NCBI GenBank assembly: GCA_036172665.1 | Contig: CM069871.1 | Span: 8,308,001 to 8,372,000, forward strand | Direction: 5' to 3' | Origin: Prosopocoilus inquinatus | Lineage: Eukaryota; Arthropoda; Insecta; Coleoptera; Lucanidae | DNA: 64,000 bases | Shown here: positions 41,349-52,500 of the stretch, piece by piece | How the letters are laid out: every line of letters starts with the position of its first letter | Numbering within the stretch: the first letter of the stretch is position 1 | Translations under genes and position numbers: made by a program | The notes under the pieces: model-generated | Told to the model about the DNA's origin: nothing | What the model saw: only the letters and a program-made list of their open reading frames with translations | Databases searched by the model: none

Positions 41349-41862
41349 ACCGATGAGAAGTTAGCAATAAAATTCCAGCAACAAAATCATGAAATTTCAA
41401 AACGCTGCCACCGCTAAAATAACGATCACAGATCAATAATATTTAATCTATTACAAAGAGTATAATGTGTAGATTCCCCTCATATGAAGAAACTGAAAAA
41501 ATATTTGATATTAAGTTAACTATGACTATTTAAACCAGCATAAGTTATTATTCATATATCGCACCAAAACAATTGCTTTCACTGAAAATTTTCACGTAGT
41601 CATAAAGTAAACATACATATCTGTTTAATAATGCCTTCAGAAAGTTTTAGCCGGTTGATTTGAAGTAATTAGAAATTAATTAAAAGTGGCGCTCGGAACA
41701 ATGAAACAGTACCAATTTCAAATGTTCATAACTTTTCTCAGAGAACTTGCATAAAAATTCTGTTTGCAGAATATTAAAGCACGGATCGAAATCTATGGTT
41801 TAAACCACCCTCTGAGTTTTAGCCGGTTGATTTGAAGTAATTAGAAATTAATTAAAAGTGAC
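41349..41862. repeat. left arm of a long, highly similar inverted repeat (514 bp)
   Basis: Matches the reverse complement of 43637-44150 end to end with no net length change: ACCGATGAGAAG pairs with CTTCTCATCGGT, and AATTAAAAGTGAC with GTCACTTTTAATT. Differences are few substitutions. Outer flanks differ, so the boundaries are sharp. It contains part of a ~175-bp tandem unit (TTTTAGCCGGTTGATTTGAA at 41647 and 41817, diverged at about 41970). Confidence 0.92.
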
Positions 41863-42117
41863 GCACAGACCAAATGTTCATAACTTTCCATTGCGCACTT
41901 GCATAAAAAATCTGTTTGCAGATAATGAAAGCACGTATCGAAATCTATCGTTTAAACCACCTTCTGAGTTTTAGCCAGTTGGTTTGAAGTAATTAGAAAT
42001 TAATAAATTTTGACGTTTGCAACAATAAAAAAAACTTTACTTTACGCTTTGTGAATTATGGCCAAGGTCTGAAGTTTGCATTGAGTACACAGGATGTTCA
42101 AAGTTTTTGTTATAGGC

Positions 42118-42622
42118 ACACAACAACTTCGTTATTATGGAAGGTACGAAGTCGTTCAAATTGGCGAAAATATACTGCTTTTACTCAAGATTAGTAATTA
42201 AGCATTGTCCATGCGTAAGCTGACCGGATCAGTCAGATTACGGTGGAATTCTCGATATGTTCTTCTTCTGATGAGGCCTCAATTACGGCCGAAATCGCTA
42301 TGAGAACCTTGTTGCAATTTAGCTGAATTGTAGCAGCTTTTAATGATTTTTTTTTAATGATGAGTACAAATATCGCAATAACTCCTTTATTATTTGTTCT
42401 GAGGTTAAGTAGTAAAGAGTACTTTATATTTAGAATTTACTATTCTTTCGTTTCACAACAAAAAATACGGAATATTTCATTAAAGAAAAGTTTACATGTG
42501 AAGATATTATGAGAACGCTATGCGTAATTGTTTTTTTGGTATCGCCGCTTAATTGTGGGTTCATTGTTGTTGATGATTTGAACGATTTCGTACCTTAACA
42601 ATTATGAAGTTATTGTATGTAT
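42118..42622. mobile_element. decayed foldback with hammerhead-like motif
   Basis: CAACAACTTCGTTATTATGG and GGTACGAAGTCGTTCAAAT near 42120-42160 are matched in inverted form by ATTTGAACGATTTCGTACC and AACAATTATGAAGTTATTG near 42572-42617. The interior pairs poorly. It lies in the spacer of the large inverted repeat. Confidence 0.55.
42259..42307 (+). ncRNA. hammerhead-like motif with intact core words
   Basis: CUGAUGA (42268-42274), a 4-bp GGCC/GGCC stem II (42275-42278 with 42287-42290) and GAAA (42291-42294) are all present. A distal GTTCT/AGAAC pair (42259-42263 with 42303-42307) could be stem I. Stem III would be AU/AU around CGCU, but the base after it is G (42302), which is not a permitted cleavage-site nucleotide, and the proximal stem I is missing. 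Probably a recently inactivated copy. Confidence 0.45.
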
Positions 42623-43636
42623 ACAGTGTTTCCCAAAAGTAACGGATAAATTCTATAAAATGGTTAAGAAAAGGAAGAATTCTCAGGTCGATTTTTATTT
42701 TTAAATCATCATTTGAGGATGTAATTTTCAATCCCCCATCTCTAAGCTATAACAACCCCAACTTTAAAAATTCAAGTAGCAAAGAACCTCTTGTGATACC
42801 TCGTTAAATAACACTTTTAATGCTGAAAATTTGTTAAAACTTGCGGTTTATATTGGATTTTCTCTTAATTCAGAAGGGCATTATTCGAATCGTGAATTGA
42901 TATTTTTAGACATCTATCTCCAACCATCTTTTCTATTTGCAAATTTTTCTTCTTCCCACATATTATTTGTGCATCATAGTACTTTTATTTAAGCTTTAAT
43001 CATTCGCGATTACTGAGAATCACTGGGACACACTCTACATTCGAAACTTTGATCACCCTATACAGACTGTTTAAAAATAACTCGGCACTATTGCAAACTA
43101 TTTTATTATTAAAGTTACAGATACAATTAAATTAGCAAACTAGTAGTATCTTTCGTCCTGATTGCAACGATGCATTCACAAAAAACAATTGAACATCGCA
43201 TTTATGAAATAAAGGGAAAAGAACACTTTTTTTTAAATAGAACACCCTGTATATTATTTGACCAATCGATAGAGAATAAAATTCTGAATTAAAATTATTC
43301 TTTATCATTTTATCGGAAATTAATAAATAAAGAAGATATTTTGATTTTTTAAAAATTCATTAAGATGGCTGTGTTTCAAGAACAAAACATTTGAAAGCCG
43401 TGTATGTATTTGAAAACATTAATTTTGGTTTATTTGTTTATTATAAAAGGTGTTTTTGTCTGAGTTTTGTAAAAATCTTTTAATAACAAGAATTTTTATA
43501 TTTTGTTTGTACAAATCTCGATTTTTTAAGTACAAAATAATTCAGAAGGGACAATGTAAAGTTAATATTGTTTTACTCTTATCAATGTCACAACTTATTA
43601 CTTTGTAATAATTGGTACTGTTTCATTGATCTGAGA
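42623..43636. other. AT-rich spacer of the large inverted repeat
   Basis: Contains element ends (GTATACAGTGTTTCCCAAAA at about 42618 and AACACCCTGTATA at about 43240). No gene recognised. Confidence 0.5.
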
Positions 43637-44150
43637 GTCACTTTTAATTAATTTCTAATTACTTCAAATCAACCGGCTAAAACTCAGAGGGTGGTTTAAA
43701 CGATAGATTTCGATCCGTGCTTTAATATTCTGTAAACAGAATTTTTATGCAAGTTCTCTGAGAAAAGTTATGAACATTTGAAATTGGTACTGTTTCATTG
43801 TTCCGAGCGCCACTTTTAATTAATTTCTAATTACTTCAAATCAACCGGCTAAAACTTTCTGAAGGCATTATTAAACAGATATGTATGTTTACTTTATGAC
43901 TACGTGAAAATTTTCAGTGAAAGCAATTGTTTTGGTGCGATATATGAATAATGACTTATGCTGGTTTAAATAGTCATAGTTAACTTAATATCAAATATTT
44001 TTTCAGTTTCTTCATATGAGGGGAATCTACACATTATACTCTTTGTAATAGATTAAATATTATTGATCTGTGATCGTTATTTTAGCGGTGGCAGCGTTTT
44101 GAAATTTCATAATTTTATTGCTGGAATTTTATTGCTAACTTCTCATCGGT
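43637..44150. repeat. right arm of the 514-bp inverted repeat
   Basis: Reverse complement of 41349-41862. It ends about 640 bp upstream of the hdc start codon. Confidence 0.92.
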
Positions 44151-44329
44151 ATTTTTGCATAGCTAGATTATGCATTTCGATCACTATGAGTTGGGGTCAT
44201 TTTTTGATTAGGCAGTTGTAAATGAGTAAATTTGTTGTTTAGTAGAAGTGGTAGGTATTGTATAATTTGTTTTCCGGTTTGTAACTAAAGAGATTATTAA
44301 TGTTTGGGTGAAATGTCATAAAATGATGA

Positions 44330-44789
44330 TGGAATGAATGTGTGTGTTTTGAGCTGTAACGTTGTCGAAAAAGTAAAAATCTGCACATGACGCGGCGCGG
44401 TAGAAAAACGAGAGGAAAGGGTTTTTTTCGTGCAGGGTGTGGTAACGACAAGTAAACGAGCGCAAAAAACAGTTGTTTGTTGTAATGCATCCATTTGTTA
44501 TTGTGCAACACACGAGGTGGTTGTACCGGCGACGTCGGTCAGGGCTGTAGAGAGTGAAACCGGCGCTTGCGTCGGCCGTAGAAACCGAAAGTGAAAAGCG
44601 AAAATCACAACCCCACTCCATCCCCTACCTTTCGCTTTCGGGACTCCCCTCCCGGGCACTTTCCCCGGCCGTGCGTGCACCGGCTGCAGTAGGCAGCCGA
44701 GAGAGCCGCTATTAAGACGTGCCAAGGTCAGCGTTCAAACTCACTTGACGCACACCAAAACGCGAGCAATCCGTGATTGTACGAGAAGC
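44330..44789 (+). promoter_or_regulatory. hdc: hdc 5' region / probable promoter and 5' UTR
   Basis: Base composition shifts sharply from AT-rich repeats to GC- and CpG-rich unique sequence (for example CGGCGACGTCGGTCAGGGC near 44528), as expected for a promoter and 5' UTR. I see no TATA box at a convincing distance, so a TATA-less promoter is likely, but the start site cannot be placed; TCAGGG at about 44538 and TCAGCG at about 44728 are possible initiators. Upstream frames on both strands here are composition artefacts. Confidence 0.45.
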
Positions 44790-45469
44790 ATGGCCCCGCG
44801 CCGGCATCATGGCCAAGTGCAGGGCCTCCTCGGTGCCGAATCCGAGGAGGCAGGCGTCACCCGCTGCTGCGTCCCCACCGGAGAATGTCTTCGCGCCCAG
44901 CAACAACTAAGCCCCAATAACAACGATCCAATGCTCATTTCTTTAGACGATCTACGTGACACCATAAGAGTTACATGCAATAACGAAACCTGCACGATAG
45001 GGCGTTACATGCATCGTGAGTGCTTCGAGCAGTGGGAGCAGACGGTTCTTGCTTATCTTAAGACCTGCGGAAGAGCACGCTCCTGGTCCGAGCGGCAGCG
45101 TCACCAGAACCTCTGGACCAAGAAGGGCTACGACCTAGCATTTAAGGCGTGCGGTTGCAAGTGCGGCAGGGGTCACCTTAAAAAAGACTTAGATTGGATG
45201 CCTCCACCGCCTACTAGTAACATTTTCGGGCGCGTCGAAGACATCGCCGACGCCGGCAAGAAAAAAAAGCGTCGCAATCGCAACGCACGACCTACTCTCG
45301 CTATATCCGCTCATCACGCAGCCCCTAACGAAGGTCGTGGAAGGGCCGGAAGTCTTTCATCCAGTACCGGTTCTTCTTCACCACCAGCTACCGCCAGCGA
45401 ACCCAGCGTATCCCCCATACACGCTCACTCCAAAAAGAAATCCAAATTCGAATTCGCCGACAGAGTACG
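44790..45469 (+). CDS. hdc: headcase (hdc/HECA), first coding exon
   Basis: This exon encodes the N-terminal 226 residues of headcase, a conserved cytoplasmic regulator that in Drosophila restrains imaginal and stem/progenitor cell growth (with Unkempt, downstream of mTOR) and tracheal branching. Visible: CCVPTGEC at residues 26-33; the cysteine-rich HECA N-terminal domain from about residue 50 to 136, with C63/C68, MHRECF (74-79), GRARSW (94-99), NLWTKKGYDLAF (107-118) and CGCKCGRGHLKKD (121-133), very close to human HECA; a basic KKKKRRNR (157-164), possible nuclear signal; then a Ser/Pro-rich stretch. The ATG at 44790 (AGCATGG context, MAPRR start) is preferred; the frame is open upstream to 44745 without another ATG. 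The exon ends CG|GTGAGT, phase 2. The remaining coding exons, including the C-terminal HECA domain, lie beyond 64000. Confidence 0.95.
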
Positions 45470-45689
45470 GTGAGTTGCTTTTTTTTTCTCTCCAAACTCC
45501 AAACAAACATCACACCTGCAAAAAATTCTTCTATTCAAGCAAAGACTTGACTCAAATTTACAATTACTATGACCGTTAAAACAAGCAAACAAATAGAATT
45601 TTTTATGATAATTGGAAACAACAAAACAATTCAAGCTTAATAATTTGAATTGAAACAACTCCTCCATTATATTTCAAGAGCACACAAGA

Positions 45690-46400
45690 TTTTATTATAA
45701 TTATTAAGAATTTAAATTCAATGGAACCAACAAATTTGTTGTTCCCTGAAAATCTCTGACTAGAGTAAATTGAATTGCTTCCAGATGCATTCAAGCCTCT
45801 TGATTATTTTAATTATTAAGAATTTAAATTCAATTAAAACAAAAAACTTGTTATTCCCTGAAAAACTATGAAGAGAGTAACATGAATGAATTGCTTCCAC
45901 GAGCATTCAAGCTTTCAGATTATATTATACTTAATTGAGAATTTAAATTCACTAAAAACAACAAATTCGTTGTTGTTTCCTGAAAAAAACCCGAAGACAT
46001 TAAAAATTGACTCTAAATTAAAAAAAAAAACCAGTTGTGTCTGCTGTTATTATTATTAATATTATTATTATTATTATTCTTTTTTTTGAAGTTAAAGATT
46101 CGAATTCGCCGAGAGTGCAGTAGAGTCGAGTTTTTTTTTTCTGTGCACAACTTCGAACGTTTTAAAATGCTGAAAATTCCCTTCGCATCTGTAAAGTTTA
46201 AAAAGAAAAAAGAAAAAACAAGTTCTGTTTTAAGCAAAGCCCCTCAAATTTATTTACAGCTGCGTACGATCGTCAAAGTAAAACTTTCGCAGTAATAGTT
46301 TGAAGAACAAAACATTTCCTTCGAATTTCCGGAGGAACCTCTTGAAGCTGCTTTCTGATTATAATTGAGAATTTAAATTCAATAAAAACTCCTCTGAAGA
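45690..46400. repeat. diverged ~115-bp tandem repeat in hdc intron
   Basis: AATT(A/G)AGAATTTAAATTCAA recurs at about 45699, 45815, 45932 and 46360. Between copies TTGTT(A/G)TTCCCTGAAAA and GAATTGCTTCCA(C/G)(A/G) words are shared. An (ATT)n run lies at about 46047-46079. Confidence 0.75.
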
Positions 46401-47234
46401 CAAGAAATAACTGAATTTAAATTTCTTTGCTGAGCTAAACATATTCTAATTGTCTCTGGTTATTATAACATTAAAATTAAAAAAAAAAACAAAACAAAAC
46501 AAATCGTAATTTAATTTTATTATTTTAATAAAATCCAGTAGTCGATCGATACGCAAGCAATAAAAGTTTTAAGAGAAAATCTTCTTTTCTTTTTCTTTTA
46601 AATCAGGTTGGGTGTGTATAGGGTAAAAACTTGCTAATTTCAGCAATTAAGTACATAATAATTTTTCCATAATAAAAAAATCTCAGGCTTAAGAATGAGA
46701 GGGGAAGTACATAAACATGTCATTCATTCATATTCGTTAAATGTCAGGGCCAACAGAACTTCTTCTTATTATTCATCATTTCAAAGTGTTTCCCATTATC
46801 ATAATTAAAAAAACTCCTGCAACTAACTCTCTTTTCGAAAACGATTTAGATTGGACAAGCCATAATCAGATGTGTCTAAAAAAAACTCGAAAAAAAAATT
46901 AACCGATAATAAATTCCTTGTTTTCTGTACAGTTAAAAAAAAAAACCGTAAATTCTTAATTGAACGTGTTTCTGCGATGATTATGTTAATTGAAGGTTCC
47001 TCTCTTTCCCGAAAGAAATTTTTAAATTCAATAAAATCACGAAACTTTTTTTAAGGCTGGTTTAACACCATGCCTTGATTCGATATGAAAAAATAATCTT
47101 GCACGAAGTGACTGAGAGAGATGTGTGTACCAAATCAACCGATTGATTATTTTAATTATAAGTTCCTCTTCCGAAAAAAAAATTTAAATTCAATAAAATC
47201 CAGAAGCTTTTTTAAGGCTGGTTTGACACCGTGT
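46401..47234. other. AT-rich intronic sequence
   Basis: Further AAATTTAAATTCAATAAAAT words (about 47023 and 47180) link it to the preceding repeat. No exon signals. Confidence 0.5.
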
Positions 47235-47668
47235 CATGATTCGATTTAAGAGAAAAAATCTTGCACGGTGACAGAGATGTATGATACACCAAATCAACCA
47301 ATGCACATTTACTGTGGTTAGCCTGTATTTCTCTCTCACCCTGTATTTTTTTTTATGAAAAATTAAATCTTGCATGGTATGAAAAACAGGCTTGAAGAAC
47401 TTTTTTTTTTAATTTTATGGTCAGATCAACTATACAGACGAAAGTTGCTAAGTTCGGATGAGTCAGAATAATTAATTTTAATGAAACGGTTATACAGGCT
47501 GTCCACCCTTCTTCTGCGGTTACCTCTACACAAGCATTACGAAAAAGAAAAATTGTTCAAACCCGTTGTTTATTATTCAAAACAAATCATTCGAACAAAT
47601 GAAGGGAATTTGAACACAGGGATAAATTAATTAAATTTAAAAAATGTTTGTAAGTAGAAAGATGGAAG
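47235..47668. repeat. dispersed ~435-bp repeat, copy 2
   Basis: Same-orientation copy of 36981-37419, entered at CATGATTCGATTTAA(A/G)AGAA and left at AGATGGAAG. Confidence 0.9.
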
Positions 47669-49560
47669 TCACAGACAGTCCTTTCCAATTGTTTGAAATC
47701 TGTTCTTCAGGGCTGCGAACCTGGAACGAATGTCATAATCTGTCGTTTCTTTCTCTCACACTCTGAATCTCAAGGTCATTTTCTCCGTTGTTATTTTCGC
47801 GAAGGTGAAAAGTTTTGGTTGCGGCCAAAAACCAAAATTATTTTATTTTTTTTTTCCAATTTACTAATTTTGTGCTTATTTCAATTTATTTAATAAATAA
47901 TATTGGCTTGGGTTGAGTAAAGCGATTACACGAGCGTCGTTTTTCTGAATTTCAAGGTCGTTTTCTCGAAGACGATGAATAATTCCGGTTACCGACAAAA
48001 AACCGAAATTTGTCTATTTTTTTCGTCAATTTTTTTGTTAATTTTGTTCTAATTCCAACTTTTTTAAAGATCGTCTAAAACAACGAATTAAATAAGCGCC
48101 ATTTTTTTAAAAATAAATTGGATCATCAACACGTACTTGATTACTTTGAAAAAAAAGAAAAAGATTCAAAATTAAAATTTCATCAGTTTCCGAAAAACTG
48201 ATTTTAAATAAGAGGGATGTTTTAGGAGAAGTCGAAAAATGAATTTGAATGATCGTTGCTCTTCTGTCATATTATAAATCCCAAGGTCAACCTTCTTAAT
48301 TAAGAAAATGAAAGTTTTTGTTTTTGTTTTGTTCTTTTTTAGAGTAATAGTTTAAATTATTTTTGGTTTTGGTAGGGTTGGATGGGGTAACAATTAAAAG
48401 GGCAAAAACATTTTTTAGTGCCTACTTATGATTATGGAGACGTCCTAGAAGAATTATCTTGTTTCTTTGTTGTCAGATTTCTAACACAGCACCCCCAAAC
48501 GCCCTGAAAAAATAATTGTAGTTAGCACTGCACTCTATCCGTTTCAAAAATAAATAATTAGTTTGCAATTTGATTAGGAAAAAATAATTTGCAAATTAAA
48601 TAAGGTTTGTGGCCAAAGTACGAATCCTTTTAAGTCCTTTAAGGTCGTCTCTTGAGGAGAGCTACGAAATTTAGATGATTGTTCCCAGTTATTGCTTCTC
48701 TCTCATATTCTAAACCTCAAGGTCGTGTGTCTTTGATTCCAATTTTCTCGAAAATTAAATTTTTGAGGATAAGCAAGTACGCAAAAAATCAGGAAATTAG
48801 ATGATTTTTTTTCTAAAGAATTTTCCCGAGGTTTTTCAATTTGTTTACATTATTTTGGTTTGGGTTAGAAAAAAAAAGTTTAAGGTGGAAGATGGAAGCT
48901 GAAGTTCTTTTAGGACTGCGAAATTTGGATGAATGTTCCAATCTAATCCCAAGTTCTAAATCTCAAGGTCATTTTCTTGATTCCAGTTTTCACGAAAATA
49001 AAGAATTTTGAGACCAGACAAGAAACCAAAATGATTTGATTTTTTTCTAATTTGCGTCAGGTTCGGCTGCGTTAATCTCGTCGTATTTGAATTTGTTTAA
49101 ATTATTTTGAGTTGGGTTAAAAAAAAAAGTTTAAATTGGAAGATGAAAGTCAAAACCCATTTAAGTCCTTTTGGTACTGCGAAATTTGAATAAAGGTTCC
49201 CAATCTATCGCATTTCTCTGAAGTTCTAAATCTCAAGGTCACTTTCTTTATTTCTGCGAGTTTTTTTTTTATGAGGGAAGAAATCAAAATGAATAATTTT
49301 TTTTACTGTTTGCGTCAGGTTCGTTTCTCATCTCATAAATTTTGTTGATATTTCAGTTTTCGGTTGGGTTTGAAAAATGTTTTAAGTAAAAAGAAAAGAA
49401 AATGAAAGTCGGAAATCTTTTAAACCTTTTAACATTTCTTGAGAGGTACAAAAATCGGAGGACTGCTCCAATCTGTTGTTTCTTTCTCATACTCTGAATG
49501 TCGAAGTCATTTGTTGGGCTTTCTATTTTCTCGTGTGAAGTGAAAAGCCTTAAACTGTTG
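47669..49560. repeat. diverged ~200-450 bp repeats, each with a TCAAGGTCR word
   Basis: Blocks share GCGAAATTTGGATGA-type words, TCTCTCA(C/T)ATTCTAAA, TCAAGGTC(A/G) and GAAGATGGAAGTC. TCAAGGTC(A/G) or CCAAGGTCA occurs at 47770, 47952, 48281, 48717, 48963 and 49233. No coding frame is shared among blocks. Confidence 0.7.
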
Positions 49561-49885
49561 ACTAAAAAAAAAAAAACAAAGAAACTGCAAAGCAATCCGG
49601 CATCAAAGCCAAGAATATAAAATTTTTGCATATTTTCTAATCACTGATTTTTCTTCTCCCTCTTATTATTTTTTTTTTAATTGACACGATCCAAGCCAAA
49701 CGGGATTTTAATGCAGTAGGAAATGAAAGTCCAAATGTAAGACAGAGTTTTTTTCTTTCAACAAATCCCACCACTGCCACCAAAATGCAACTGGATTAAC
49801 GTGTAAATTGTTTGTAAATTTTTCTTTTCGTTTTCAAAATAGAAAAAAAAAAAAACGAAGAAGTTACAACTAAAGTCCTCTAAAT

Positions 49886-49909
49886 GGGGGTGGGGTGGGG
49901 GGGGGGGGG
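49886..49909 (+). other. G-run, potential G-quadruplex
   Basis: GGGGGTGGGGT followed by a 12-13 base G run. In the hdc intron this would be in the sense-strand RNA. Confidence 0.7.
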
Positions 49910-49975
49910 TTGGTGGATGAGACAAGATTCAGTTCAAGTGTACTTTGCTTTGCAAATTTTTCGTTTTTAAAATCA

Positions 49976-50062
49976 TAATAAAAACATCAAATCATTCATT
50001 ATTAAGGGTAATCATACTAACCTCCTATGTTCCGGATTGATAATGATCACCCGGTATAATTA
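49976..50062. mobile_element. truncated relative of the 32503-33077 element
   Basis: AGGGTAATCATACTAACCTC, CTATGTTC(C/T)GGATTGA and ATGATCACCCGGTATA match the right end of the element at 32503-33077. Only about 85 bp remain. Confidence 0.85.
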
Positions 50063-51130
50063 GTAAACATTTTGTTACCAGGCGCTTAACTACTAGACAC
50101 GCCACTGATAAATTTCAACTACATATTTATTGTTTATTTTGGCTTCTTATTTATTACACTTTTTCTTTTTTTTTTGTATATTATCCCTTCAGGATTTCGC
50201 TTTTATGGATTTGCTGCACAGGACTATTCATAATAACTATCCGACCCGTTAGGGGCGTATCTACTGATGCCATGCAATAATAAATAAATTTATCAGAGAC
50301 ACTTCGAGGTCACGCAAGAAATTAATTTATCAGGAACATTTCAAAAATCAACCTTTTTGGAAACTATTTGGATAGGACTGATGAGTATTGGATTTTAGTG
50401 CGTAACGTTTTTTTAAGATGGGGTTGACTAACCGTTTATGTTTTAGAAACTGTCACTGCGTTAACAAAAAGCGAATGTTAAGTGATCGCGTCGCATGATT
50501 GATGAATGACTCACGTACCTCGGTGCAACGCATTGTTTTGATTTTTTGTGCTCTAACAAAAACGAAATTGTGTGAAGTTCCCCTTTCTCTTCTTTTTTTT
50601 TTGATTTAAATTCACTTCCTTAGTTGGACATTAATTAATTTATACCAAAATTTTAAGTATTTTCGAAGTGACATTATTTTCGATTTGTTTTTCTTTTTTG
50701 CTTAACTCGTCGGTCGTTGGTTGTGTGAATATCATTATTTTGTTTTCTTCTAGATTGAAGAGGTCAAAATGTTTTGTGCGCTTCTTTGTTTCGGTTAACA
50801 GAAGTAATTCGATGCGTTTTACAAAATAAAAGAAACTAAAAGAGAAATTAACGAAACGTTCTTGAAAACGCAAGCCGAACCAGCTCGTGGAACTCTTTTA
50901 ACGTCCTCCTGGGATGACGTTCGTGAAACTTGAAACTTCCAAGCAGGTGTACGTATCATAATCATGATTTAAGTATCTTTTAACAGCAGTCTTATGACAT
51001 GAGATGAGATGACCAACCTGTAAAAGCGCTCGAGCCAAAACAGAAAACGCATAAAAATTTTTTTTTACTCGAGTGTTTGCTTCTTGAGTTTTCGCCGCGG
51101 TCCTTGGCAGCAATCCCAATTTTATATAAT
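50063..51130. other. no exon recognised
   Basis: AT-rich intronic DNA with a TTCATAATAACTATCCGACCCG word (by position about 50228-50249) resembling the interior end of the 34455 MITE. No gene. Confidence 0.4.
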
Positions 51131-51588
51131 CACAGTCCGGGAAATTCCGGACATTCCTAGAGATTATACGAATTTTTTATAGCAAAGGCAGACGATGAAT
51201 CGAACAAAATACGCCACGTTTCCGGATGAATTTGTGCCGACTTTTACGAATACCAGTGCGGCAATCGACGAAAAGAGTGACATTGCGGCCTCTAACCAAA
51301 GGAAATATACGAGATTTACTGCCGAGCGAAGGTTTCTTGCAACCATAAACCCTCAAAAATGAAATCGATTCGATGATCAGCGTCGTCGCATGGGGAAATA
51401 TCAAACAGGTTTACCCATTGTATAAATTTAACCCTAAATTAAATCGGTTTTAATTGCACGTACACTAATTTAAAAAAAAAATTTAAAAGCAAATGCAAAT
51501 TTTGTACAATACTACAGATTAAAAAAAAGTAATCGTATATTGTGTGACGCCCATGCTCGCGTCTGGAATGTGACTAGCTTTGTTTATA
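51131..51588. repeat. dispersed ~460-500 bp repeat, copy 1
   Basis: Shares with 58134-58632 the start CACAGTCCGGGAAATTCCGG, then GCCGACTTTTACGAATAC, ATTTGCCGAGCG-like words and the end GTCTGGAATGT(G/C)ACTAGCTT. A fragment of the same family (TTTATTGCCGAGCGAACGCC) lies near 27447. Short minus-strand frames are not conserved between copies. Confidence 0.85.
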
Positions 51589-52500
51589 ACCGAATTTTTG
51601 GAACTCGCTTGCATGTTAATATCATCGAAGAAGCCTTCGCCGGTGGAGTCTTAAGAAAACCAAGAACTAGGTGAAAATAACACCACGGTACCGTAAGGTC
51701 TGCCGGCACATGTGTGGTTGGATTTGATTTACTGTAAGCAAAGCGCTGCTGCCTGCCTGAAGATTAATTTAATCTGCGCGGATTACCGTTTTCTGACGGG
51801 AATTAAAATTGCAAAAACATGTAATTTCGATAAGAAAACGCTCTCCGACTTAATCACATACGCGTCGGTATTTTTCTGATAACTCGTCGAGAGTGTGTTC
51901 TTTTATACTTAGAACAACGAGAACTGTTTGCTGTCTGTGTGGAGGTTCTTTCTATGTAGATGCTGCTGGGGGGCATCTCTGAAACACTGATGCTTTCCGG
52001 ATGACTAAAGCCAGTTCTGCTTTTTATTTTTAGTTTAGTGGAGGCTATAAAACGTTACCGAAATAAACCTAAACAATGTGGATTATTTACAGGATCAGTA
52101 GTTGTTCACATTGCGTACGTGTATACATTTTTTTTGTTTTGGTTGAAATTGCTGCGCTGTACCAATCGATGTAATTGAGCACTTTATATCAAGCCTTCAT
52201 TTAATCTTGTATCTCACGTGACCTATGACGTATCCTTAGAATATGGGCAGTATATGGAGCGCGCGTCCATACGCGAATTACTCGGCAACCATGTTGGTTA
52301 AGTAAGTTAGGCAACCAACACAACACCTCTTGCCCTTAGAAGCAAGGTAAGTTGCTTACCTTACCGTGCCAACAGGCGCGCGTTCCACACGATTATTAGT
52401 TCTATGGACGTATCTAACCAATTATGTAACAGTTGATTAATATCACAGCGTTTAACGCTCCCTTCCGGAAATACCAATACACCTAACAAAGGAAGTCGTT
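51589..52500. other. no recognised gene; small inverted repeat near 52265-52400
   Basis: GAGCGCGCGTCCATACG (about 52257) and GGCGCGCGTTCCACACG (about 52374) are similar direct words around an AGGTAAGTTGCTTACCTTAC partial palindrome. Confidence 0.4.

Noticed and set aside
44745..44789. Upstream extension of the hdc frame to 44745
   Set aside because: It lacks an ATG; the first ATG at 44790 has a good context and gives the expected MAPRR-type start.
44297..44995. Minus-strand ORFs over the hdc 5' region and exon
   Set aside because: Shadows of the GC-rich sense exon and 5' UTR.
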